From: Bacillus sp. B1-b2
GTDB taxonomy: Bacteria > Bacillota > Bacilli > Bacillales > Cytobacillaceae
Direction: 5' to 3'
Assembly (NCBI RefSeq): GCF_009183415.1
Contig: NZ_WEHU01000013.1
Coordinates: 1-64,000, forward strand
DNA: 64,000 nt
In this document: one piece after another, positions 56,045-64,000 of the stretch
Position numbering within the stretch: the stretch's first letter is position 1
Layout: every line of letters begins with the position of its first letter
Position numbers and translations under genes: made by a program
Notes under the pieces: generated by a model
Seen by the model: only the letters and a program-made list of their open reading frames with translations
The model's database searches: none
What the model was told of the DNA's origin: nothing

Positions 56045-56293
56045 TGATAAGGATAATAGTTTTCTTGTACGGTTCAAAGAGAGGGAAGAAATGCTGAGAA
56101 CTTCCTAACACGATAAGATAACTTACCACCTTTAAACTTCAATCAGGAACAGGGAACTTAGTAATGATTGACGGGATACAGCCGTTATTTGTATCTTCTA
56201 AAGCCATGCTTTTTTTGAAAAGTATGGGAATTAGGGTGGAACCACGTGTTTATAGATGAAAACTCGTCCCTTGTATTGGGACGAGTTTTTTTT
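56045..56293 (+). promoter_or_regulatory. threonine T-box leader of thrS
   Basis: The conserved T-box AGGGTGGAACCACG is at 56233-56246, followed by the terminator. The stem I region (from about 56050) contains the AGAG..GAAG helix and ACCACC at 56125-56130, where an ACC threonine specifier is expected. Uncharged tRNA-Thr binding would favour the antiterminator and permit thrS transcription. Confidence 0.9.
56259..56293 (+). terminator. T-box terminator of thrS
   Basis: Perfect 12-bp stem AAAACTCGTCCC/GGGACGAGTTTT, loop TTGTATT, then Ts. Confidence 0.92.
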
Positions 56294-56360
56294 GCGTGCT
56301 TAAATACGTTGAAAGTATTACATGTTAAGAATAGATGGATAATTTAAAGGAGGAAAATTC

Positions 56361-58298
56361 ATGTCAGAGATTTTAAAAGTTACTTTCCCAGATGGAGCTA
56401 TTAAGGAGTTTCCAAAAGGTACAACAACGGAAGATATTGCTTTTTCTATAAGTCCTGGACTAAAGAAGAAGGCTCTTGCTGGAAAAATTAATGGAGCATT
56501 ATATGATTTAAGAAGACCTATTAATGAGGATGCTACATTTGAAATTATCACTCCAGACAGCCAAGATGCACTAGAAATACTTCGTCATAGTTCTGCCCAT
56601 TTAATGGCACAAGCGATTAAGAGAATCTATGGTACAGTGAAACTTGGAGTAGGACCAGTTATCGAAAATGGATTCTATTATGATATCGATTTGGAGCAAT
56701 CTGTAACACCAGAAGACTTACCTGCTATTGAAAAAGAAATGAAAAAAATCATTAATGAAAACTTAGAAATTATTCGTAAAGAGGTTAGTCGTGAAGAAGC
56801 GATGGAGCTTTTTAAAGAAATGGACGATGAGTATAAATTAGAATTAATTGAAGCAATTCCTGAAAATGAGACAGTTACTCTCTATCAACAAGGAGAATTT
56901 ATTGATCTTTGTCGCGGGGTACATGTTCCTTCGACTGGGAAATTAAAAGAGTTTAAGCTTTTAAACATTGCTGGCGCATACTGGAGAGGTAACAGTGATA
57001 ACAAAATGCTTCAACGTATTTATGGAACTGCATTCTTTAAGAAAAGTGATTTAGATGATCACTTACGCTTTTTAGAAGAAGCTAAGGAAAGAGATCACCG
57101 TAAAATAGGGAAAGAATTAGATTTATTTATGACTTCTCAAAAAGTAGGACAAGGCTTACCATTATGGCTTCCAAAAGGTGCTACAATTAGAAGGATTGTA
57201 GAACGTTATATTGTTGATAAAGAAGAGAGACTAGGCTATAACCATGTTTACACACCAATCATGGGAAGTGTAGATCTTTATAAGACTTCAGGACACTGGG
57301 ATCATTACCAAGAAGATATGTTCCCAGTAATGGAAATGGATAATGAAGAATTAGTTCTTCGTCCTATGAACTGTCCTCACCACATGGTAGTGTATAAAAA
57401 TGATATTCATAGTTATCGTGAATTACCAATTCGTATCGCAGAACTTGGAACAATGCATCGCTATGAAATGTCTGGTGCGTTATCTGGATTACAGCGTGTA
57501 CGCGGAATGACTTTAAATGATGCTCATATTTTTGTTCGTCCAGACCAAATTAAAGATGAGTTTAAGCGAGTAGTTAACTTAGTACTAGAAGTGTACAAAG
57601 ATTTTAATATTACAGACTACTCTTTCCGTTTATCTTATCGTGATCCACAAGATACAGAGAAATACTTTGATGATGATGCAATGTGGAATAAAGCACAAAG
57701 CATGTTAAAGGATGCAATGGATGATCTTGGACTAGATTATTTTGAGGCAGAGGGAGAAGCAGCATTCTACGGCCCTAAGCTTGATGTCCAAGTTAAAACA
57801 GCTCTTGGAAAAGAAGAAACACTATCAACAGTTCAATTGGATTTCTTACTACCTGAACGCTTTGATTTAACATACGTAGGCGAAGATGGAAAACAACACC
57901 GACCAGTTGTTATCCACAGAGGGGTTGTATCAACTATGGAGCGTTTTGTAGCCTTCTTAATTGAAGAATACAAAGGTGCATTCCCTACATGGTTATCACC
58001 AGTACAAGTACAAGTAATTCCAGTTTCACCATCTGTTCATTTTGACTATGCAAAAGAAGTACAGGAAAACTTACAGAAACATGGTTTCCGTGTTGAATTA
58101 GATGAGCGTGACGAAAAAATTGGCTACAAGATCCGTGAAGCACAAATGAAAAAAATTCCTTACATGCTAGTTGTTGGAGATAATGAAGTAGAAGACAAAG
58201 CCGTAAACGTTCGTAAATACGGAGAACAGAAATCAGAAACAGTTTCTTATGTGGAATTTTTAGAAAGTTTAACACAAGAAGTAAAAAAATCAATTTAA
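56361..58298 (+). CDS. thrS: threonyl-tRNA synthetase
   Basis: A class II synthetase of 645 residues. Order: TGS domain (1-62), the editing N2 domain (about 65-240, [11 protein letters not shown] and the late Cys-rich ...CRGVHVP motif), the catalytic core (about 245-535, with zinc ligand Cys in MNCPHHM, motif 2 FRxE-like [18 protein letters not shown] and motif 3 [13 protein letters not shown]) and the anticodon domain (540-645). AAAGGAGGAAAA precedes the ATG. Expression is controlled by the T-box upstream. Codon use suggests high expression. Confidence 0.97.
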   Translation: MSEILKVTFPDGAIKEFPKGTTTEDIAFSISPGLKKKALAGKINGALYDLRRPINEDATFEIITPDSQDALEILRHSSAHLMAQAIKRIYGTVKLGVGPVIENGFYYDIDLEQSVTPEDLPAIEKEMKKIINENLEIIRKEVSREEAMELFKEMDDEYKLELIEAIPENETVTLYQQGEFIDLCRGVHVPSTGKLKEFKLLNIAGAYWRGNSDNKMLQRIYGTAFFKKSDLDDHLRFLEEAKERDHRKIGKELDLFMTSQKVGQGLPLWLPKGATIRRIVERYIVDKEERLGYNHVYTPIMGSVDLYKTSGHWDHYQEDMFPVMEMDNEELVLRPMNCPHHMVVYKNDIHSYRELPIRIAELGTMHRYEMSGALSGLQRVRGMTLNDAHIFVRPDQIKDEFKRVVNLVLEVYKDFNITDYSFRLSYRDPQDTEKYFDDDAMWNKAQSMLKDAMDDLGLDYFEAEGEAAFYGPKLDVQVKTALGKEETLSTVQLDFLLPERFDLTYVGEDGKQHRPVVIHRGVVSTMERFVAFLIEEYKGAFPTWLSPVQVQVIPVSPSVHFDYAKEVQENLQKHGFRVELDERDEKIGYKIREAQMKKIPYMLVVGDNEVEDKAVNVRKYGEQKSETVSYVEFLESLTQEVKKSI

Positions 58299-58589
58299 GT
58301 GAATGATATGAATAGGGAAAGTTAGCTTTTTTCCTAACAGTATTGGTGCTGTACTGTGATTTTAGTACCATGCTTTTGGAAAGTGAAACTAGTCAGTGGA
58401 AATAGTTCTGCGTTTAAAAGAAAGCTATTTAATTCATTCAATAAATGCTTATTTTAAGCCTTATTTCCCACCTTTCCAGAAAATATGCATAAAAAGTATT
58501 GCATTGCATGCATTATTTTGATAAAATTTTTCTCGTTGTGATATTTCTTTCGTTGACTTATACATTTCAGTTGTGATATAGTTACTAAG
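58299..58589. other. gap between thrS and the infC leader
   Basis: About 290 bases. No clear terminator for thrS was found. The only firm signal is the infC promoter at its end. No ORF. Confidence 0.5.
58553..58582 (+). promoter_or_regulatory. SigA promoter of infC-rpmI-rplT
   Basis: TTGACT (58553-58558), 18 bases, TATAGT (58577-58582): two near-consensus hexamers, expected start near 58590. Confidence 0.75.
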
Positions 58590-58740
58590 GTAAATTGAAT
58601 ACGAGTTTGAGGAAAAGAAGAAGCACCCGCTTCTCACCTGATTGACACAGATTCCAAGTAGTTAACAGGTATTACGTGAACATTTTAGGTCTTACTATGT
58701 TATCGTAAGTGTGGGTGATTATTCATCCACACTTTTTTAT
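58590..58740 (+). promoter_or_regulatory. L20 leader (autoregulatory ribosomal leader)
   Basis: The segment with ACCCGCTTCTCACCTGATTG, TTAACAGGTATTACGTGAAC and a terminal hairpin matches the Bacillus L20 leader as I know it. Ribosomal protein L20 binding favours the terminator and lowers expression of the operon encoding it. Confidence 0.85.
58707..58740 (+). terminator. L20 leader terminator
   Basis: AAGTGTGGGTGA/TCATCCACACTT, 12 bp with loop TTAT, then Ts. Confidence 0.9.
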
Positions 58741-58882
58741 TTGGATGATAAATAATATTCAATACCTACGATGTCAACTTGGGAGTCAAGTGTCAATTAG
58801 TAACTAAACTAGAGATACACTAGGATAGCAAATTCTTGACCCGAACGTTGTATTCGTCTATTATCCTTGGAGGTGTTTAACT

Positions 58883-59398
58883 ATTAGCAAAGATATGATT
58901 TTAAATGAAGGTATTCGTGCTAGAGAACTTCGTCTTATTGACCAAAATGGAGAACAGCTTGGGATTAAAACGAAATTTGAAGCTCTTGAAATTGCAACAC
59001 GTGTAAATCTTGATGTCGTTCTAGTTGCGCCAAATGCGAAACCGCCAGTAGCTCGTATCATGGACTATGGTAAATACAAATTTGAACAACAAAAGAAAGA
59101 CAAAGAAGCACGTAAAAACCAAAAAATCATTAATATTAAAGAAGTTCGCCTAAGTCCAACTATAGATGAGCATGACTTTAATACAAAGCTTCGTAATGCA
59201 ATTAAATTCCTAGAAAAAGGCGACAAAGTAAAAGCATCCATCCGATTTAAAGGACGTGCTATTACACATAAGGAAATTGGTCAACGAGTACTTGTGCGAT
59301 TTGCAGAAGCTTGTACAGAAGTTGCCACTGTGGAATCACACCCGAAAATGGACGGTCGAAGCATGTTCATGACTTTAGCGCCTAAAAACGACAAGTAA
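58883..59398 (+). CDS. infC: translation initiation factor IF-3 (AUU start)
   Basis: IF-3 (171 residues) prevents early 50S joining and checks the start codon. The N domain (1-75, [20 protein letters not shown]) and the C domain (about 85-171, with [18 protein letters not shown]) are linked by a lysine-rich helix. GGAGGTG at 58869-58875 is seven bases from ATT at 58883 but 19 from the first ATG (58895). The ATT is in frame, and it yields the ISKDM N-terminus of Bacillus IF-3. AUU is the classic IF-3 start for autoregulation. It heads infC-rpmI-rplT. Confidence 0.94.
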   Translation: MSKDMILNEGIRARELRLIDQNGEQLGIKTKFEALEIATRVNLDVVLVAPNAKPPVARIMDYGKYKFEQQKKDKEARKNQKIINIKEVRLSPTIDEHDFNTKLRNAIKFLEKGDKVKASIRFKGRAITHKEIGQRVLVRFAEACTEVATVESHPKMDGRSMFMTLAPKNDK

Positions 59399-59414
59399 CG
59401 AGGAGGAATACAAA

Positions 59415-59615
59415 ATGCCAAAAATGAAAACTCACCGCGGAGCTGCTAAGCGTTTCAAAAAGACTGGCTCTGGTAAATTAAAACGTTCACACGCTTATAC
59501 TAGTCACTTATTTGCAAACAAATCTACGAAACAAAAACGTAAACTTCGCAAAGGTGCTTTAGTATCTTCTGGAGATTACAAACGCATTCGTCATTTATTA
59601 GATAACATTAAGTAA
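59415..59615 (+). CDS. rpmI: 50S ribosomal protein L35
   Basis: 66 residues, very basic, [20 protein letters not shown] at the N-terminus and the conserved [15 protein letters not shown]. It binds 23S rRNA in the large subunit. GAGGAGGA precedes the ATG. It lies 16 bases after infC. Only codons of highly expressed genes are used (CGT, GGT, AAA). Confidence 0.98.
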   Translation: MPKMKTHRGAAKRFKKTGSGKLKRSHAYTSHLFANKSTKQKRKLRKGALVSSGDYKRIRHLLDNIK

Positions 59616-59642
59616 TTTTTTTCAATATAGGAGGGAAACAAT

Positions 59643-59999
59643 ATGCCACGTGTTAAAGGCGGTACAGTTACACGCAAACGTCGTAAAAAAGTTCTTAAAT
59701 TAGCAAAAGGTTATTACGGTTCTAAACATACATTATACAAAGTTGCAAACCAACAAGTTATGAAATCTCTAATGTATGCATACAGAGATCGTCGTCAGAA
59801 AAAACGTGATTTCCGTAAATTATGGATTACTCGTATCAATGCAGCTGCACGTATCAACGGTCTTTCTTACAGCCGTTTAATGCACGGATTAAAAGTTGCT
59901 GGTATCGAAGTAAACCGCAAAATGCTTGCTGAACTTGCTGTAAGTGATGCAAAAGCATTTGCTGAATTAGCAACTGTAGCAAAACAAAACTTAAAATAA
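59643..59999 (+). CDS. rplT: 50S ribosomal protein L20
   Basis: 118 residues, basic: [20 protein letters not shown] followed by [14 protein letters not shown] and the C-terminal RNA-binding part [22 protein letters not shown]20 is an early assembly protein and also the feedback regulator that binds the leader at 58590-58740. GGAGGGAAACAAT precedes the ATG. The operon ends directly after it. Confidence 0.98.
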   Translation: MPRVKGGTVTRKRRKKVLKLAKGYYGSKHTLYKVANQQVMKSLMYAYRDRRQKKRDFRKLWITRINAAARINGLSYSRLMHGLKVAGIEVNRKMLAELAVSDAKAFAELATVAKQNLK

Positions 60000-60006
60000 G
60001 TTTTTT

Positions 60007-60036
60007 AAAAAAGAAGGTATTTATACCTTCTTTTTT
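60007..60036 (+). terminator. terminator of infC-rpmI-rplT
   Basis: AAAAAAGAAGGTA/TACCTTCTTTTTT with loop TTTA. Confidence 0.9.
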
Positions 60037-60102
60037 GTATTTATAAGGATATGTTTTGTAAGGCATATCGATACAGGATGATCTTAGAAGGTGGTGTAAG
60101 TT

Positions 60103-60366
60103 GTGATTTTGTTCTTATTATATTTTATCTGCATTAATATTTATGGATATATATTAATGGGAAGTGATAAAAATCGAGCTATAAAACATCTTTATCGCAT
60201 TAGTGAGAAAAAACTATGGATGATTGCCATTCTTTTTGGCGCAATAGGAATGTATGCTGGGATGTTATCCTTCCGTCATAAAACGAAACATACTTCTTTT
60301 AAATATGGACTGCCTATCCTTTCTATACTAGAAATAGGGATTGTACTTAATTTTTTATTTGTTTAG
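60103..60366 (+). CDS. ysdA: DUF1294 membrane protein YsdA
   Basis: 87 residues with helices at about 2-18, 38-55 (AILFGAIGMYAGMLSF) and 68-87. MGSDKNRAIK and the loop RHKTKHTSFKYGLP form the DUF1294 signature. The start is GTG with AGAAGGTGGTG seven bases ahead. Position after rplT equals B. subtilis ysdA. Function is unknown. Confidence 0.88.
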   Translation: MILFLLYFICINIYGYILMGSDKNRAIKHLYRISEKKLWMIAILFGAIGMYAGMLSFRHKTKHTSFKYGLPILSILEIGIVLNFLFV

Positions 60367-60433
60367 TCATAAAGTCATCGAACTGCTTATACAATGAAGT
60401 AACAGCATGATTCTTTATTCAGAAGGTGATTAG

Positions 60434-61009
60434 ATGGAAGAACAATTAGCGGTTCTATTTGTAATGCTTGAAGTGGGTGGAATTTTAGCACCAATTATAT
60501 TTATTTTGTTTCATACACTCAGACAATTTTTGTTTATCCCTCCTATCCTTGTGTGTATTGCAGGTGGTGTGTTATTTGGAGTTACATGGGGCACCGTTTA
60601 CTCCATAATTGGTTTAACCATTAACTGTCTATTTTTTTATGGTGTTATCCATCGCTTGCCTAAGACACATCTTAGGCTATCTAATCTAAAAAAACGTTGG
60701 TTTGGAGAATATCGAAACTTGACATTAGGGCAAATAACTATTTTAAGGTTAATTCCTATTTTTCATTATCATTTATTGAACTTTTGTATCTTAGAAAAAA
60801 AGAAGAGCTTGAAGAGCTATATGAAGGGTGCGTTTTTAAGTAATATACCTTTAGCCTTCTTCTATACCATTTTTGGCCAGTTTATCAGTCAATTCACTTT
60901 TACGATGATTATTATCATCTTATTCGCTTTAGGAATTCTTGTTTACCTTCTAAGAGAGAAAATGACCATTATTAAATGGAATGAGTTTTTTAAAGAAGCA
61001 AGAGGATAG
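60434..61009 (+). CDS. TVP38/TMEM64-family membrane protein (DedA-like)
   Basis: 191 residues with five or six helices. The central VTT motif region is visible: FLFIPPILVCIAGGVLFGVTWGTVYSIIG, in part, and the second half ILRLIPIFHYHLLNF and GAFLSNIPLAFFYTIFGQ. Members of this superfamily include lipid scramblases and flippases; the exact role is unknown. GAAGGTGATTAG precedes the ATG. B. subtilis ytxB is a member but lies after dnaI; here the gene follows ysdA, so it may be a moved homologue or another paralogue. Confidence 0.85.
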   Translation: MEEQLAVLFVMLEVGGILAPIIFILFHTLRQFLFIPPILVCIAGGVLFGVTWGTVYSIIGLTINCLFFYGVIHRLPKTHLRLSNLKKRWFGEYRNLTLGQITILRLIPIFHYHLLNFCILEKKKSLKSYMKGAFLSNIPLAFFYTIFGQFISQFTFTMIIIILFALGILVYLLREKMTIIKWNEFFKEARG

Positions 61010-61014
61010 AAAAG

Positions 61015-61058
61015 AAAAGGAGATACCTTTTTACTTGAGTAAAAGGTATCTCCTTTAC
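61015..61058. terminator. bidirectional terminator, TVP38 gene and ysdB
   Basis: AAAGGAGATACCTTTT pairs with AAAAGGTATCTCCTTT around TACTTGAG between convergent genes. Confidence 0.85.
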
Positions 61059-61067
61059 TAATCTCTA

Positions 61068-61418
61068 TTATTCTTTATGCTTTTTAAATTCTATCTTTGC
61101 ATAGGGATAAGTATTTTGTATAGTCTGGTGGATGAATGTAACATCATCATTTGATAATTTCGTATTATAGGGATCTGTCATCCATACTAGAATATGGTCG
61201 ACAGTGGTACCAGTAGCATATTTCTCTCCTTCAAATAAATGACCTTTATAGGTTAATAAGAAATTCATTCTTACATTCTCTTTTTTATCTAATAAATAAA
61301 AATTTCCTCGTCTTTGTGCCATAGCTAGCCTTCTTTCAGGGCTCAGGGTAAATGAAATGAAGCGAAAAAGGAAGAAAATCAGCGCAGCACAAAGTAAAAT
61401 AATAACCAGCCATACCAT
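61068..61418 (-). CDS. ysdB: YsdB (sigma-W-controlled protein)
   Basis: 116 residues: one N-terminal helix (about 2-24), then a cytosolic domain with LSPERRLAMAQRRGNFYLLD, NVRMNFLLTYKGHLFEGEKY and HILVWMTDPY. This agrees with B. subtilis YsdB, recorded as a SigW-controlled gene and a negative effector of competence. GGAGGC lies ahead of the ATG at 61418. A full SigW promoter is upstream (61464-61489), in keeping with that assignment. Confidence 0.88.
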   Translation of the reverse strand: MVWLVIILLCAALIFFLFRFISFTLSPERRLAMAQRRGNFYLLDKKENVRMNFLLTYKGHLFEGEKYATGTTVDHILVWMTDPYNTKLSNDDVTFIHQTIQNTYPYAKIEFKKHKE

Positions 61419-61463
61419 AATAAAGCCTCCAGTAATCTATTTTTTCAGGATTAGCTAATGATA

Positions 61464-61489
61464 TACGTAGAAATCAGCAAAAAGTTTCA
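61464..61489 (-). promoter_or_regulatory. SigW promoter of ysdB
   Basis: On the minus strand: TGAAAC (61489-61484), exactly 16 bases, CGTA (61467-61464). Perfect ECF/SigW consensus. Confidence 0.85.
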
Positions 61490-61587
61490 AATTAAAAATA
61501 TTTTTTATAAAAATTTTAGAATAAAAGGAATTACAGCATATTTGTATAATAAAAAAATTCTGTTGTAACATAAATATAGCTAAAAGT

Positions 61588-61615
61588 TTGTGCTAGTTTC
61601 ATTTTCTAGTATAAT
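61588..61615 (+). promoter_or_regulatory. possible SigA promoter of ysdC
   Basis: TTGTGC, 16 bases, TATAAT at 61610-61615. The -10 is perfect and the -35 is poor. Confidence 0.4.
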
Positions 61616-61649
61616 AAATATTGAACATTATATTAAGGGAGTCGAAATA

Positions 61650-62735
61650 ATGGGAAAATTAGATCAAACATTAACGATGCTAAAAGAGTTAACAGATGCA
61701 AAAGGAATTCCTGGAAATGAAAGAGAACCAAGAGAAGTAATGAAGAAATACATATCTGAATATGCAGATGACGTAACTACAGATAACTTAGGAAGCTTAA
61801 TTGCTAAAAAAGTTGGGAACGAAAATGGTCCTAAAATTATGGTTGCTGGCCATCTAGATGAAGTTGGCTTTATGATTACTAGAATTGATGATAAAGGATT
61901 TCTTTATTTCCAAACAGTGGGTGGCTGGTGGTCACAGGTAATGTTGGCTCAACGTGTGACTATTGTAACAAGTAAAGGCGACATTACTGGTATTACTGGT
62001 TCTAAACCTCCACATGTTCTTTCAGTAGAAGCTAGAAAAAAACCAATTGATTTAAAAGATATCTTTATTGATATTGGTGCATCCTCTAAGGAAGAGGCAA
62101 TGGAATGGGGAGTAAAACCAGGAGATATGGTTGTGCCATATTTTGAATTTACAGTAATGAATAATGAAAAAATGTTACTTGCAAAAGCTTGGGATAATCG
62201 AATCGGTTGTGCTATTGCAATTGATGTCTTGAAAAATCTAAAAGATACAGAACATCCAAATGTTGTTTATGGTGTTGGAACTGTACAGGAAGAAGTTGGA
62301 TTGCGTGGTGCAAAAACATCTGCACACTTAATTCAACCAGATATTGCGTTTGGAGTAGATGTTGGAATAGCGGGTGATACACCTGGAGTAACAGAGAAAG
62401 AAGCATTAAGTAAGATGGGGAAAGGACCACAAATCATTTTATACGATGCTTCCATGGTCTCTCATAAAGGTTTAAGAGATTTAGTGACAGATACAGCAGA
62501 TGAATTAAGCATTCCTTATCAATTTGACAGTGTACCAGGCGGAGGTACGGATTCTGGTTCTATTCATTTAACACATAACGGAGTACCAGCTTTATCGATT
62601 ACCATTGCAACACGTTATATTCATTCACATGCAGCAATGCTTCATCGTGATGATTATGAAAATGCAGTAAAGCTTATTGTAGAAGTGATTAAAAAATTAG
62701 ATGCAGAAACTGTTAACGAACTGACATTTGCATAA
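61650..62735 (+). CDS. ysdC: M42 aminopeptidase YsdC
   Basis: A 361-residue M42 (glutamyl/tetrahedral) aminopeptidase, same length as B. subtilis YsdC. The two-metal site is seen in [10 protein letters not shown] (His), [11 protein letters not shown] (Asp), [13 protein letters not shown] (two Glu), [10 protein letters not shown] (Asp) and the last His in [12 protein letters not shown]. Members assemble as dodecamers that trim peptides in the cytosol. AAGGGAGTCG selects the ATG at 61650; the frame extends to 61590 across promoter-like sequence. Confidence 0.93.
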   Translation: MGKLDQTLTMLKELTDAKGIPGNEREPREVMKKYISEYADDVTTDNLGSLIAKKVGNENGPKIMVAGHLDEVGFMITRIDDKGFLYFQTVGGWWSQVMLAQRVTIVTSKGDITGITGSKPPHVLSVEARKKPIDLKDIFIDIGASSKEEAMEWGVKPGDMVVPYFEFTVMNNEKMLLAKAWDNRIGCAIAIDVLKNLKDTEHPNVVYGVGTVQEEVGLRGAKTSAHLIQPDIAFGVDVGIAGDTPGVTEKEALSKMGKGPQIILYDASMVSHKGLRDLVTDTADELSIPYQFDSVPGGGTDSGSIHLTHNGVPALSITIATRYIHSHAAMLHRDDYENAVKLIVEVIKKLDAETVNELTFA

Positions 62736-62741
62736 ATATAA

Positions 62742-62780
62742 AAAAGGAGAAGAACGATTCCGATCGTTCTTCTCCTTTTA
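62742..62780. terminator. bidirectional terminator, ysdC and AI-2E permease
   Basis: AAAAGGAGAAGAACGAT pairs with ATCGTTCTTCTCCTTTT, loop TCCG; it reaches the stop codon of the convergent gene. Confidence 0.92.
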
Positions 62781-63902
62781 AATTAGTGGATCTTTAAATG
62801 GTGGATCTTGAGCATTCAATATAGCTGCTTTTCTTGCTTTTAGAAGGCGAATAATATTAACAACGATCGTCTTAGCAGCAGCATAAGTTGGAACAGCTAA
62901 AATCATTCCTAGAATACCTGCTAGGTTACCAGCTACTAATAATAAAATAATAATCGTTGCAGGATGTGTATCTAATCGTTTGCCTAGAATTAAAGGGGAT
63001 AAGACATTTCCTTCAATTTGTTGAGCTATTGTAATAACTATGATGACTAATAATGCTTGTGTAGGAGAAGTGAATAAAGCGATAATAACGGCTGGCGCTC
63101 CTCCAATAAGTGGTCCTACATATGGGATAATATTTGTAACGGCTACTATTAGTGCCATAACAAGCGCATAGTCAAGCCCGATAATAAGATAACCAATTAA
63201 AGCTAACGTTCCTACAAATAAAGCAACAATAACCTGTCCTTGAATGTATGCAGCTAATGTTGTACTTGTATCTTTAATAATTTTTAAGCCTTCTTTTCGA
63301 TAAGAGGCTGGGAAAAATTTAGACAGTGCCTCAGGGAATCTTTCCCCATCTTTAAAGCAGTAAAATAATAAAAATGGAACAGTAACGATAGTGACTGTAA
63401 TATTTGTCATGGTGCTTATAATGGCACCAATTCCATTGGATAAGTTACTAGGGATAGTTTGTGCATATGCCTTCAAATTCTCTGTAATATCTTTTATAGA
63501 TATGTATTCTTGATTCATGACCCATTTATATTGTTCTGTATCATTTAGATAGTTGAAATACTTAACGGCCTGATCTGCATATTTAGGTATATTGCTAAAT
63601 AATTCTGTAATCTGTGCACTAATCATAGGTACAATACTACCTATAGCTAATATAACAAGACCAATGATTACTACATATACAATAATAATGGCTAGTGATT
63701 TAGGTAATTTTCCTTTTTGTAGAAACCGAACAATCGGATTAAGAAGGAAATATAGAAAGCCTGTGATAATAATTGGTACAAATAATGTGGAGAATAATAC
63801 TGCAACTGGCTGAAATAAGAATGAGATCTTGGTGCAAATGTAAATAATGGCTACAATTAATAATATTTGCAATAGCCAGTAATGAAATTTTTTCTTTGTC
63901 AA
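62778..63902 (-). CDS. AI-2E family permease (second copy in window)
   Basis: 374 residues with the AI-2E layout: two N-terminal helices (about 8-55), a third near 68-90, an outside amphipathic part (about 100-170), and helices in the C-terminal half with NIIPYVGPLIGGAPAVIIALF and IEGNVLSPLILGKRLDTHP, the conserved family core. The start TTG at 63902 has AGGTGAAGG ahead, giving TKKKFHYWL; the longer frame to 63974 has no ribosome site. It could match B. subtilis YrrI, but the neighbours are not in view. Substrate unknown. Confidence 0.85.
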   Translation of the reverse strand: MTKKKFHYWLLQILLIVAIIYICTKISFLFQPVAVLFSTLFVPIIITGFLYFLLNPIVRFLQKGKLPKSLAIIIVYVVIIGLVILAIGSIVPMISAQITELFSNIPKYADQAVKYFNYLNDTEQYKWVMNQEYISIKDITENLKAYAQTIPSNLSNGIGAIISTMTNITVTIVTVPFLLFYCFKDGERFPEALSKFFPASYRKEGLKIIKDTSTTLAAYIQGQVIVALFVGTLALIGYLIIGLDYALVMALIVAVTNIIPYVGPLIGGAPAVIIALFTSPTQALLVIIVITIAQQIEGNVLSPLILGKRLDTHPATIIILLLVAGNLAGILGMILAVPTYAAAKTIVVNIIRLLKARKAAILNAQDPPFKDPLI

Positions 63903-64000
63903 AATTCCTTCACCTTTTTTCGTATATAGTAAGAGTAGTATAGCATATAACCTTTCCTTAGAAAAAATAAACATAAAGAATATTCTATATTTATCATGGT

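Overview
The window is an AT-rich chromosomal segment of an endospore-forming Bacillaceae bacterium. The evidence is the gene order, which closely follows the Bacillus subtilis thiI-to-ysdC region, together with many sporulation genes (an alpha/beta SASP, ytfJ/gerW, ytrH, ytrI, ytaF, ytxC), Shine-Dalgarno sites of the AAGGAGG type, frequent GTG and TTG starts, and Firmicutes-specific RNA regulators (a T-box and an L20 leader). I cannot name the species. Almost everything is core genome. The accessory material is a truncated IS4-type transposase at the left edge and a block of tandem non-coding repeats between phoR and polA.

Layout. 1-3.2 kb: transposase fragment, nifZ-thiI (tRNA thiolation), a spore SASP gene with its own SigG promoter. 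3.4-7.8 kb: mbcS acyl-CoA synthetase, ytcJ amidohydrolase, rarD-like exporter. 8-10.9 kb: sppA-yteJ behind a SigW promoter, then ytfI-ytfJ. 11-17.6 kb: tpx, a candidate independent structured RNA, ytxK, ackA, helD, moaB. 17.8-20.5 kb: argGH behind paired ARG boxes. 20.5-26.6 kb: universal stress protein, a 45-codon gene, an M24 peptidase, a small membrane protein, ytoI-nrnA, and the convergent sporulation pair ytrH-ytrI. 27-33 kb: dnaE, a FadR/GntR-type regulator with a near-perfect FadR-like operator, accD-accA. 33.5-36.4 kb: pfkA-pyk. 36.5-38.9 kb: fxsA, ytvI, ytwI. 39.4-43 kb: citZ, icd, mdh. 43.4-45.8 kb: phoP-phoR. 45.9-46.5 kb: repeats and a structured leader. 46.5-52.1 kb: polA, mutM, ytaF, coaE, nrdR. 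52.3-58.3 kb: dnaB-dnaI, a small membrane protein, ytxC, and thrS behind a T-box. 58.5-60 kb: infC-rpmI-rplT behind an L20 leader. 60-64 kb: ysdA, a TVP38 protein, SigW-driven ysdB, ysdC, and a second AI-2E family permease.

How the genes work together. The window links central carbon flow (glycolysis pfkA-pyk, overflow ackA, TCA citZ-icd-mdh), fatty-acid initiation (accDA), arginine synthesis, and DNA replication and repair (dnaE, polA, mutM, dnaB, dnaI, with nrdR tuning dNTP supply). It also carries translation genes (thrS, infC, L35, L20), phosphate sensing (phoPR), envelope-stress genes (sppA-yteJ, ysdB) and spore genes.

Compared with B. subtilis as I remember it, several genes are absent at their expected places: an NAD kinase near sppA, malic enzyme between dnaE and accD, and gapB-speD between coaE and nrdR. 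helD is present between ackA and moaB. I found no CRISPR, prophage, toxin-antitoxin or defence island and no clear new multi-gene system. The most promising unexplained signals are non-coding: the promoter-to-terminator RNA between tpx and ytxK, the switch-like hairpins upstream of polA, and the 153-bp tandem repeats beside them.
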